Shown here one piece after another: positions 11,407-22,181 of a stretch of 64,000 bases of DNA. Numbering within the stretch: position 1 is the first letter of the stretch; every line of letters starts with the position of its first letter. The notes below the pieces were generated by a model that worked only from the letters and a program-made list of their open reading frames with translations, ran no database searches and was not told the DNA's origin. A program made the position numbers and the translations under genes. This DNA is from Phaseolus vulgaris (Eukaryota > Streptophyta > Magnoliopsida > Fabales > Fabaceae), in the NCBI RefSeq assembly GCF_000499845.2, contig NC_023754.2, positions 10,360,618 to 10,424,617 of the forward strand, in the 5' to 3' direction.

Positions 11407-12313
11407 ATCAGCATTAAATAAAATAATTAAGGGGACACTTCAGGGGTGTCCCAACCCTTATACAAAAACATCTACAAAGATACCAGGTAGTAAGATAAAT
11501 ACAAGCACAAAGGCCTAGATCTTTATATGAAAGACAAAGCTTTAAACCAAAAAAACCAACCAGCATAGGCAAAAAATCTTCAAATCTGCATAATTTCAGA
11601 TTATGCAGCATATAAAGCTATTGCTTGCCATGACACTTGTTTCTCCAGCAACTCCCCTAACCTTCATCATTGACCCACCGAGCCTACCTTCCTGCCACAT
11701 GTATCCATTTCACCGTTTAACCCTCAAAGCATTATACACAACTAAGCTTTGGCAAAGCGGCAGTGCATTGAGCAACAACCCATCAAAATAAATTTTCCTT
11801 CATCGCCCTGGCAAAAAGTGCTCCACCAAACCTTTGGCACTTATATCCCTCAATATAGGATCTAAAACACCCTGCACAAAACCAAAGAAAAAATTATGAT
11901 CATGAGTTCTCTTGTGAGCTGCTAAACATCTGTCTATCCCTCTAAACGTTTGATACATAACTTCTGCAACTCATGGACCAGTAGTGGTGGTCTTTACTGA
12001 AGTGTCACACCTTTCTCCGTGATATCAGCGTGATGCAACAATGAAACCAGTTAGAAAACCGTGTTGCTACCTTTCAAGCACTCCAAAAACTAGAGCCATC
12101 GTGAATTTTCCATTATGCTTTCTTGAGACTGCATATACTCGCCACAAAGATCACTCTGGTTTTCCTGCCATCACGTGGTACATAACCCTCCATCCAGCCC
12201 TCCACACTTCCTTTATCAAAACAACTACACCACTCTACCATCCTCACTCCAGTCCTAACTAGCGCAACAACCTTGTACCTGCCAACCACACCTTCTCAGC
12301 AACATCTCCCATA
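11407..12313 (-). other. LINE-B 3' UTR
   Basis: About 0.9 kb lies between the ORF2 end and the A-tail. It ends with the conserved hairpin and GCTGAT plus A-tail shared with LINE-A. No credible gene is seen in it. Confidence 0.7.
11432..11452 (-). other. 3'-terminal hairpin of LINE-B
   Basis: On the minus strand GGGACAC pairs with GTGTCCC around a 7-nt loop (CCCTGAA). Relative to LINE-A the fifth stem pair changed from T:A to C:G on both sides, so pairing is kept while sequence changed. Confidence 0.75.
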
Positions 12314-15300
12314 TCAGTAGTCGTGTAGGCAAAGGCCTGGATTGAGCATCCAATCCGAGAAAGAACAGCTAGTGGAACCCACCCCATACTTCAAACAGAG
12401 CCATGTGGACAGTTGTGCTGAATGGAAAATTTCTTCAGCATCAGGTATCCCTTGTTTAAACACAACCAAGTTCCTCTGATCCCATATGCTCCGAATAATA
12501 GCAATCCATAAACCCTTCCATACTTGATTTTGCTTGATACTAAGACGAGTTAAATGAAAGCTGTCAAAGTGATTTATGATTTCTTTATGTTGCACAAACA
12601 GAATACCAATCCACCTGAAACAAAGAAACCAAACCTGTTGTGCAAAAATACAATTTATAAAAATATGTTGGGTTAATTCTTCAGCTGCTTTACATAGCAC
12701 GCACAAGGAAGAGTTTACAACCATCCCTCTCCTAATGAGGTTATCATATGTTGGTAGCCTACCAAGAAGAGCCCTCCATGCCGTGCACACTTCTTTTCTC
12801 TTTGCTTTAGCTTGCCACAGCAGTGAGTACACATTATGCAAAACACCATTAGGAGAGTTACACAAAGTCAGATATGCAGATTTCACAGAAAAAATTCCTT
12901 CAGTATCCCCACTCCACACAATAGAGTCCTCGGACTCTTTATTCGCATTTTTCCCTGTGATGAGGTTCATCAAATCTTCCTCCATAGATTTTTCCCACTC
13001 GAATCTAGTCCTTCTCCACCTTAACCTCCATGACCACCCTAACTCCTCCTAACAGCCTAACTCACCCACCAACTTTCCTTTATCTAGAGATATGGAATAC
13101 AACCTAGGAAACTGAGATTTAAGCTTGTTGTTGTCCACCCAGGCATCATCCCAAAACCTAATTTTGTCCCCATTTCCCATTTTCCAAGCAACATGATTAT
13201 GGAACCAACCCTCACCTTCTCCTTCATCGCATGCCTTACCAAGATCACTCCACCACCAAGAATTTTGGCTACCAAAACCTTGGTTAGTTCCAGAACCACT
13301 ACCATATTTGGACAACAAGATCTGTTTCCATTTCCCGTTTTCCTCACTCATCAATCTCCACTTTCATTTTGCAAGCAAAGCTCGGTTAAACTTTCTAATA
13401 TTCCTGACCCCCAATCCCCCTTCCTCTTGTGATTTACATACCTTTTTCCAACTGACCCAGGATATATGTTTGCCATCTTTACCCCATGCCCAAAGAAAAC
13501 TCCTTTGAAGACTAGATATTTTATCACAGATTGATGCCGGGGCTTTATAAAAGGAGAGGTAGAACAATGGTATGGATGTTAAAACCGACTTAATCAAACA
13601 TAGTCTACCTGCAAACGATAAGCATTTCCCCTTCCAAGTACTAAGTCTAGCTTTAACCTTTTCCACGACTGGTTCCCAAAACTTCTTTCTCCTTGGATTA
13701 CCACCTACTTGCATCCCAGGTAAATAAAAGGTATGTGCATGACATCGCAGTTAAGAGTTCTCGCATATAACTCAAGAGTATTCTTCTCTACCTGTAAACC
13801 TACCAACTTTGATTTATAGAAATTAAATTTTAGTCCAGAAGCAAGTTCAAAGACCCTGAGAATCACCTTAATCGTAAACACATTGGAAAAGGAATCTTCA
13901 AACATGAACAGGGTGTCCTCTGCAAATTGTAGCAGACAACATTCTACTTCAGCTCTCCCTACTTTAATACCGCTTAACAGATCCTCCTTCACAGCTTTAC
14001 GGACTAAACCGGCCAACCCTTCTGCGACAATGAGAAAGAGAAACGGCGCCAAAGGGTCACCTTGCCTCAAACCCCTCGTAGGTTTGAACTCCTCCGTTGG
14101 GCTACCATTAACCAAAACAGACATCGTAGCCGTCTCTAAGCAGCCTTTCACCCACTTTATCCATTTTCTATGGAACCCCATCCTCTGAAGCATATCCAAC
14201 AAGAAACTCCACCTAACTGAGTCGTACGCCTTTTCAAAGTCAACCTTCAAGCACACCCCACTCCTCCGACTTCTCCGAACCTCTTCGATTACCTCATTGG
14301 CCATCAAGACACTGTCTAACATACCTATATCTTCCATGAAAGCTGACTGAACATCGTCTATAACCAAGTGCATGACGACCTTCATACGACACGACAAGAC
14401 CTTGGAAATTATTTTATACAAAGCTCCCACTAGAGATATCGGTCTGAAGTGATCGATCTTAACAGGATCTTTCACTTTGGGGATAAGAGCAATGAATGAT
14501 GCATTGCATCTCTTCGGAAAGCTCCCAGATTCTTCAAAAGCATATACAGCTTCCATGATTTCTTCCTTTAAGGTCTCCCAATTACTCTTGATGAAGTTAA
14601 AATTAAAGCCATCTGGGCCCGGGCTCTTAGATCCCTCACACAGCCAAACTGCAGCCTTTACTTCCTCCTCAGAGAAAGCGCTTACCATTTTCAAACTCAC
14701 CGCCTCTGGAAGATATTTGAAGTCCACGTGACCAAGCCTAACACCATGATCAATAGAATGGTAGAATTTGGAATTAGAATCCCCGTGCTTAAGCCAAGTA
14801 GATCTAGCTTTCTGCCTATTTAAAGATTCTAGTTTTTTCTCTACCACTTTCCGTTATTAGCTCCAATCTTCTCAAATTTTCATCCTCCAGTAAGTCACAT
14901 TCAGCATCCCTTACATCAAGCTTCTCAATCTCCATTACGATCCTACGCTTACTCTCCTCAAGGTTTCCGAAGACACACCTATTCCATTCCTTAAAATCGC
15001 CCTTCAACAATTTCAATTTGTCTTTTAACCTGGACATTCTGTTTCCCTGCACCTCATAATTGTTCCACTTACTCTTTACTAAATCTTTGAACCCAGATTC
15101 CAGCAGCCAAGCATCTATTGTTTAAACGGTCTAGGACCCCATTCTTTAACCCACGATTTGGACACAACAACACAGTGATCTGAGACCTCCCTCGGTTGTA
15201 TATATTGTTTGCTCAAAGGCCACAATTGTAGCCACTCCATGGAGACTAGAAATCTATCTAGTCTACTTTTGGCAGAACCATCTGACTTGTACCAAGTGAA

Positions 15301-15858
15301 TTTCTTCCCGACTAGAGGTAACTCCACCAACACATTCTTATCAATGAACTCATTAAAATCTTTAATTTCCCCCTTCTGACTGGAAAAACCTCTAACACCT
15401 TTCCTTTCCTCTATACTCCTAACCGCATTAAAGTCTCCGCAACAACACCACACTTCATTCTGATGAGCCCTTCTAATATTTGATAGAGCCTCCCACATGA
15501 CTGCCTTATCACTTAAAGAACACGCAGCATACACATTAACGATGTTACATATGTAATTCAATTTAGTATAAACTCCAGTAACAGCTATATAACCTCTTCC
15601 TTTAACATGAGATCTATATTCGAACGCTTCTTTATGCCACATAGAGAGGACACCTCCTGCCCCATTCTCTCCTTCACTATGTACCCATCCAATTTTATTA
15701 TTTCCTCACAAAGCAAAACATCTACTATCAGAGAACTCCATAACTTTGGTCTCTTGAATACACACGAACTCCGCTCCCTCCTTACCAATAATGTGCTTGA
15801 GATACTTCACTTTTATTCCTCCCCCTAACCCTCTGATATTTATGTTTACAATAATCAT
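12314..15858 (-). pseudogene. LINE-B ORF2: endonuclease, reverse transcriptase, zinc finger (several frameshifts)
   Basis: The start ATG at 15858 gives VNINIRGLGGG and then a TGA near 15709. The endonuclease continues at 15642-15115 (CCGDFNAVRS, then SDHCVVV at its end). The RT lies at 14847-13705 (VDFEKAYDSVRW, GLRQGDPLAPFLF). The catalytic box reads FAEDTLF instead of FADDTLF (GAG in place of a GAT-type codon), removing a metal-binding Asp. About 50 codons before HVDFKYLPE are missing compared with LINE-A. Further blocks follow at 13714-13364, 13354-13049 and 12985-12314, the last with the Cys/His motif CVLCKAAEELTQHIFINC and IWDQRNLVVF. At least four frame changes are needed. Confidence 0.88.
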
Positions 15859-18050
15859 AAACGACTGGCCTTCGTTCCCTTCTTCGACTTGCTCAAAACT
15901 TGTCTATCCCTATCCTCCAGAGCCTCCAATTCTTTTAGCATCGTATCTTTATCCCGTGGGCATGTCGTTCCCAACCTTTTTGCTAATTCCCAAATCCTTG
16001 CTGGTTCATGTTCAACTGCTTCTTTTCTAATACGATTATTACACTCTACAATTTCAGAATCAGACAAAGCATAAGAGATTGAACTTGACCTGGTGTAGTA
16101 TCTATTTCCACAATGTAGAGATCCCATACCCCCATTCAAACGCCACCTCCGCTGCACAGTTCGGTCCCCCTGCTCCCATAACGTGCGAAGATGGCGTACT
16201 CTTTCTGGAGTTTGGTAATTATCCACCATTAAGGGTTCTTTGCTTCCACTACCACTATTAATCGTCTTCTTCCCCGAATCTCCTCCACGTCCTTCCATGG
16301 TGATGTTTGTCCGACCATTGATTTGCTCTGATAACGAATTTTGTACCCAAAGAGGCGAGCCAGAGGCCCCTTTGCTGCCCTTCGTCATCGACTCCAGCTG
16401 CGGTTGGACCTCCTTCTCACTCTCCGACGTCGACAATAGACCGACTGCCACCACTAGATCGCATGTTCCTCCCATAGGTGTTTCGGAGTTTGGTGCGGTC
16501 ACAACCCTGTTTTCGGAGTGGGCCTTTGATCCATATTCCCTATATTGAGCCTCAGATAAAATGGGCCTATTATTAGGTGAGTTATATGACTCCACCTCTT
16601 GTACTAAGTTGACCATGGAGTTTTGTGTAGCCCCACACGCAACATTGATCTGTTGTGAAGCAGACATAGCTGTCCTCTCCGCTGATACTCCCCTCGTACT
16701 CAGTGCCTTTTTCGTGCAAGATGAAGCAGAGTTTTTCTGACAAGATACAAGATCTTCTGCACTTTCCTTTTCTAAACCCTTTTTTTGTTTTTTCCGTTGA
16801 ATAGCCCCATCCTTCCCCTTTGCCTACCTCCGGCCACCATCTACTATCATCTCTGTTCTCCCCCCCTTCATTGTTTAGATTTTCAGATAAAACAGAGTCC
16901 TCAACAAAGGATTCAAAGGAAGAAACATTATCCGATGAGCATTCATAGTTATGAACACATTTGCATCTACAATTATCTCCATCAAAACGATTCAACTCTT
17001 CCACGAGAGTAATGTTAAATAGAGTCCCATTGACCCAAAGACCTTTGGACAACTCTGCCTTGCGAGACTTTAACATCCGCACCTGAAACCGAGCATACTC
17101 TAACCGATTCCATGACATAGAAGCTTCGTCCACCTCCTCCACTGTTGCTACATCCTCCACTATCTTCGAGAAACACTCCTTACTCCATAAATGAAAGGGT
17201 AGCCCATAACATCTAACCCAAACACGTTTATGCTAACCACAAAAGACTCTGACCAAGGTTTAACTTCTTCAAAGAAACAGTCAAACCATTTGTTATTAGC
17301 TTTAACAATGTCTTCCATTCTTTCCTCAGACTTAGGAGTTAACAAAACTAGATTGTCCCCCAGAAAAGCAACCTTGAACATGTTCATCCCTCCCCTAATA
17401 CATTCTTCTTGCAAAAGCTCAAAATTCCAGTCCGACATCATTCGACCAACCATACTATTCCTCATCCATGGAAGGATAGTCGCCATAGTCGTGAAACCAT
17501 TATGTGGTCTTCTTACTGCATCGGCATAGGACTGATTAACTATGTCTTTTCTGTTGACATCATTCCCTCTTTTTACCTTCCAAACCTCCTTGTTTGTCCT
17601 CTGTATATGCTGAGTATAAGGCTGAGTACCCCCACCACTTCTACTCTTTTCTGCCATGAAATGACTACTCCCATTGCTCTCAAACGATCCTCTCCTGTAC
17701 CTTGGTAGATTAACATGTAGTTTCATATTTCCAATAAAACAGCGATCTAGCTCCCTTTCCAGACTCACAGCATTTCCTACATCAAAGAAACGCACAAAGC
17801 CAAACCTTTTACCCCATCTATTCAGCCGCTTAGATATGAACACTTCTTTGACCCTAGCCCATTTCTGAAACACCTTGAGCATTTCGTATTCACCATGACT
17901 CTTTGGAAAGTTTGAGAAAAAGAAAGTGGTAAACGCATTTGTATACCGTTGATGATGCTTCACAGGCCTTCTCCATAGTTCCTCCGCCTTTCTCACCTTC
18001 CTCCGCCCTTCACTCTTCCTCCACCCTCCGCTCTCCTCCGCTCTTCTCAT
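15855..18050 (-). pseudogene. LINE-B ORF1: RRM-containing RNA-binding protein (frameshifted)
   Basis: The first frame (18050-17160) starts with a basic region, then an RRM at about residues 38-105 with an RNP2-like FFFSNF and an RNP1 KRFGFVRF. This is the usual ORF1 domain of plant L1 elements and should bind the LINE RNA. A frameshift near 17225 moves the protein into the next frame, where WVRCYGLPFHLWSK and VDEASMSWNRLEYARF continue it. A second shift lies near 16600-16660. The last frame (16667-15855) holds TPERVRHLRTLWEQG and NNRIRKEAVEHEPARIW and stops with the TGA of an ATGA that also starts ORF2. Confidence 0.82.
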
Positions 18051-19704
18051 ACTTGTTAGAGTAAGAAATGAAAGGGTTAGCTCTAGAACGGAGGATGGTT
18101 GAATTAATAAAAATGTTTTGGAAAACTTTTTGCAATAAACTATCTATTAGACGTTGAAAGTAGAACATTTAATAGAATTTTAAACAAAATAATTTCACAG
18201 TATAAGAAAAGAAAGGGTTTGAACATATGTAATAGAAAAGAAATTAAACACTTTGTTTATATAGTAGTTCACCTTCACTTGAGCTACGATCAATTATCCT
18301 TTTATTATTATAATTGGTTCCAATAATCAAATAACAAATAATGATTAGAAGTACTTTTCATTGTAATTATAATTTATAAATGAGTACACAAAGTTACTCC
18401 GAACTATAAACTCATTCCCAATTGAGATGTAGTACGAGTGTATAATGCCACTCATGACTAGGTATACAAAGTAACTTATGGCTATAAAAGAAAAGTTGTT
18501 CAATGTTTTATTGGGAAAACTCTTAAAAAGAGAACATGTAAACTAATCACTCTTTGTAGTAGAGTCTAACTTCACAAATGTAAAGGATTTAGAAAGATAA
18601 CCCATAGTCTAAATTCTTATAATGAATGATCTTGTACAATAAGCACTTAGAAGCGTTATTCGTATATTGCGTGCACATTTAACATGGTTCACATATGTGT
18701 CACTAGTTGTTATGCATGATTTCACTACTATTTTAAAATTTCCTAAAATGGTTCTTATGAGTTGCATGTTTTTGTTGTCCATTGTGTTAATGTTTGAATT
18801 TTTGTAAATAACTATCATTGTTACACTCAACATATATGGGGAATGAAATCCTATTTTTTGTACCTTATATTTTTTTATAACACTAAATTGAACATACAAA
18901 CTCAAAGGGTACGTGTGCTTGTATAAAAATAATCTTTCAGAAGTGTGATTCAACTTCCTTATGATTTCCATGTGTTGACATCTTTTACTACTTTAAATTT
19001 GCATCTTTTCTTCATTTGTTTGCATCTGCCACTTTGTTATACTTTGTGTGATCTTTTGTCAAGAATTTGTTAGACTTGTGTCTTATCTTTGTGCATATGT
19101 GCCTATCACATTATTAAACTTTCATTTATTCTTTGGTGCGTGTGTATAAGGCTTCTTTATATACTTTTTTCAGTCTTCTACTACTTATGTCTAGCTTTTC
19201 TCTAGACATTGTCTAGTCTTCATGTATATGCATATTGTGCTTCTTTAAACTTGTGACTAATGTTCATTATTTGTGTTTGACACTTTTTTCAAGACTTTGT
19301 TTAAGCTTTTTGTTCGTCTAATCTTTCTTTATATTGCATCTAAAACTGCATTTGATCGTTTAATCTTATAAACTTATGTAATTTGTTACGCACAATAAGA
19401 ATACTAACATAAAAAAAATTGTATGATAGTTGATAATTTGACAAATCTCTTTCATACAACATCTTCCGTTCAAAACACACCTTAAACCTTATTTTAACTA
19501 AATAAGAACAATCAAGGCTTTTTAAGAATTTATGAATAGGTATAATGAATTTTGAAGACCTAAACCTAATTAAGGAATGATAAAGTATCTAAGATATTTA
19601 TAAAGGAAATAAACATTAAGAAACAAAAACAATAATATTAAATAAATTACAATACTAAAACAATAAGTGGAATAGGTCAATGATTAGTTTGAATTTATTT
19701 TTTA
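18051..19704. other. AT-rich intergenic DNA
   Basis: About 1.65 kb beyond the LINE-B 5' end. Short open frames are present but show no domain, codon pattern or similarity to other parts of the window. No RNA gene is seen. Confidence 0.5.
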
Positions 19705-19960
19705 TACTACAAAAAAACAACCTTTTGTGACAAAAACTAATTCGTAACAGAACAATTCAAATTTTCTTGCAAACTTTTTTTTGATGAGTTTTGTGATGAA
19801 ATAAAAAGTTGCCATAGATAGTGATGTTAAACATACTCTCACAAAGTTTTATTGTGTCATAAATAATACTTAAGAATACAACATATTTATCCATCACAAA
19901 TTGTGAGAAAAATAAAGTATAAAGTTCCTTTAGTGAGTGAATAATCGTTTTAAGTGACAA
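19705..19960 (-). mobile_element. Possible CACTA terminus (TACTACAAAAAAACAACC)
   Basis: The sequence at 19705 differs by one base from a canonical CACTACAA terminus. It is followed by repeated short motifs around TTGTGAC/TTGTGAT (19722, 19792, 19852, 19896), as in CACTA subterminal repeats. Together with the En/Spm-type transposase exon upstream on the minus strand (22181-20782), this would be the 3' end of a decayed CACTA element. The opposite terminus was not found. Confidence 0.4.
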
Positions 19961-20781
19961 TGGCGTGGATGAACACACGACTTAATGTGGGACAATTGTT
20001 GTTGAAATGAAAGGAATAAAGTTTCAGTTAAAGAAAAAGAAAGATTTCTTTAACTGAAAGAGTTGGTTCTCACTCAATGTGAGTTTGGAAGTGATTAAGC
20101 TAGATAGTCTCATATCTCTTAGGTGAGTTTAAATGCACTCAAGCCAGAACACAAGTTTGGCCGCTTAGAGCAAATACTTTTTGCCTAGGTAAATGAATGA
20201 GGTTGTGTCACTTGAAACGAGTACTTGATGCTTGTAGCGATATTTGTTGACATAAGCTTACTTAAGCATGATATTCATTAGGCTTAAGCCATTGATTTAT
20301 GAAACACACTTTTAGAATTAAATGACTTAAGCATTGAAACAATGTCGCTTAAATGAGTTTGAGTTGTAGCTTAAGTGAGTAACTAAAATGACACATTTTA
20401 ATAATCACAATTTAAAGAAAGTAATCTACTGATAAATTTTGAAAATGGAACATATTACAATTATCAAATGTTTTACATGTGTATGAATTGTTCAAAATAT
20501 AATAAATTAAAAGTAATAAATATTACAATCCAAAGATTATTATAAGTGAATAAATTTAAAAGAAACTAGTGTTCATCCTAGTCATCATTATCATCATCAT
20601 CATGTTTCCCTGTTATGGTAGGAAGAGATCTTAGTTTTTCTAGAGCAGATGGTACTTATAAAGATAGGTAACATAGATTGTATAATTTATTCTCTAAACA
20701 AACACAACTCTTATTTTTTAGTAATTAACATGCTTCAAGCTCTTATTTTCTTAAAAAAAAATTGAAAACAAGATGCCTCAA

Positions 20782-22181
20782 CTATTCAATTTCACCTAAT
20801 GTAATGACATTTGATTTACTCATCCTTCTTTTGTTTATTCCTCTGGAAACATCGTAGAAGATGTCATCATTGTTGAAGATAGGCTTTGATGTCTCTATAT
20901 CTACGAGGATTGGTTGAAGCCTTAGCTGCTGCTTGTGTGTGTGGGTTCTAGGTAGTTTGAATTTGTAAATCCACTATTAGTTAGGATCCAAAGTTGTTTT
21001 AAATCAAATCCTTTTTGCAAAAGAGTGTTTTACAAAGAAGTGGAAAAACAACCAGTTGTTTTATCGTTTCAATCGGTTGTTTTACACTTAGTGTTTTTGA
21101 AACTGGTTTTGACAAAGCTTGAAATTGGTTGATTTTGCTGTCAAACCAATTCAATCGGTTGTTTCGACATTTCAACCGATTGTTTTTTGAAAATCCTTAA
21201 CAAAATTTGTTAGGTAAATTTGTTTTTAATCGATTCAAAACTAATTTGACTCTTTCATTAAGTGATTTTAACTGCCTTTTTGAAGTTTAAATAGTTTGTT
21301 TTACACTCCTGGTAGTAAGATATCAAATTAAATGTTTGAAATCAATTTTCTCCAAGATTTACATCAAGCTTTGATTTGACTTGTCTAAGAGTGGAATATG
21401 ACTGTTGTGTAATTTTTGAATTCAATCTGTATTAGGTGTGATCATTCCTTATTCTGTCTTGGATTTGTATTTCTGTAAAGACCTGGTGTTGCACAGAGTT
21501 AGAGGGTGTTCTGATCTGTGGTGTGTTTTTTGCCAAAGGAAGTGTGTGTTTTTTAGGGGTTCAAGATCATTTCTTTGGTGTGTGGTGTTTGTAATATATG
21601 GTTGATTGCGTAGTAAAATACGCAGTGGTTTATGGGGACTGGATGTAGCTCTTGGTGTAAGAGTGAACCCGTATAAATTTGTTTGTGTGATCCTCTCTTT
21701 CCCTAATCTCACTGAATTTGTTTTAACTTGTTTTTGTTAACTATTGATAAAAACAACCGGTTGAATCGTATAAACAACCGGTTTATTTTCTGGAAATCAA
21801 CTAAAATATTTTTGTATCTTGAATATCTCGATTCCTTTAGCTTTGATTCTTCAAAGGCTTTCTCTATATCTCGATGTGAAAAAACGTTTATAAACAATTC
21901 ACCCCCCTCCCCCCTCTTGTTTAAGGCCTACAATTCCAACAATCATCAAATGGATGAATGGACACACCATTCTCATATGTGTATTGTGACAAGTCTTTGT
22001 CATCAATAAACTTTTTTGTAGTACTCTTGACAAATAAAAGTGAGGCCTTAAATGACACACATGCATTAGTTTTAGCAATCTTGTGGGTGTTTTGGAAAAT
22101 ATCCCAACAACTTGGAGTAATATTTGCATTTTGTTTCTTAAATGAAAGATTAGAGTTAGATTCATTTCTAAGTGGAATAAA
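20782..22181 (-). pseudogene. En/Spm-type (Transposase_24-like) transposase exon split by a solo LTR
   Basis: On the minus strand an uninterrupted frame runs from 22181 to 21942, then jumps the solo LTR (21941-20871 plus one copy of the ATCAT duplication) and continues to a TAG at 20782-20784. The protein reads CWDIFQNTHKIAKTNACVSF before the insertion and DVSRGINKRRMSKSNVI after it. This resembles the plant Ptta/En/Spm transposase domain, where a WxxFxxTH block precedes a GGxxKGRxYGLG block. About 107 codons are visible. The assignment rests on remembered family pattern and is moderate. No start codon is seen, so the piece is an internal exon. Confidence 0.5.
20871..21941 (+). repeat. Solo SIRE-type Ty1/copia LTR (1071 bp)
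   Basis: It begins TGTTGAAGATAGGC and ends AATTCCAACA, flanked by a perfect 5-bp duplication ATCAT (20866-20870 and 21942-21946). It shares with the other SIRE-type LTRs in the window the AATCGGTTGTTT-type motifs, the GTGAACCCGTATAAATT TATA region and the terminal block CACCCCCC..CTCTTGTTTAAGGCC. No internal genes are present, so it is a solo LTR left by LTR-LTR recombination. Confidence 0.9.

Larger units (their letters stand above)
11397..18050 (-). mobile_element. LINE-B: L1-type non-LTR retrotransposon, near full length, inactive
   Basis: Read on the minus strand: ORF1 with an RRM (18050 to 15855), ORF2 with endonuclease and reverse transcriptase (15858 to 12314), a 3' UTR with a hairpin (11452 to 11432), GCTGAT and an A-tail (the T run 11397-11406 on the plus strand). 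The 3' end and protein blocks match LINE-A, so both belong to one family. Several frameshifts, an internal deletion and a changed catalytic residue make it inactive. Flanking target-site duplications could not be identified with confidence. Confidence 0.9.

Noticed and set aside
11397..18050. Plus-strand frames across LINE-B as separate genes
   Set aside because: They are antisense shadows of the LINE ORF1 and ORF2.
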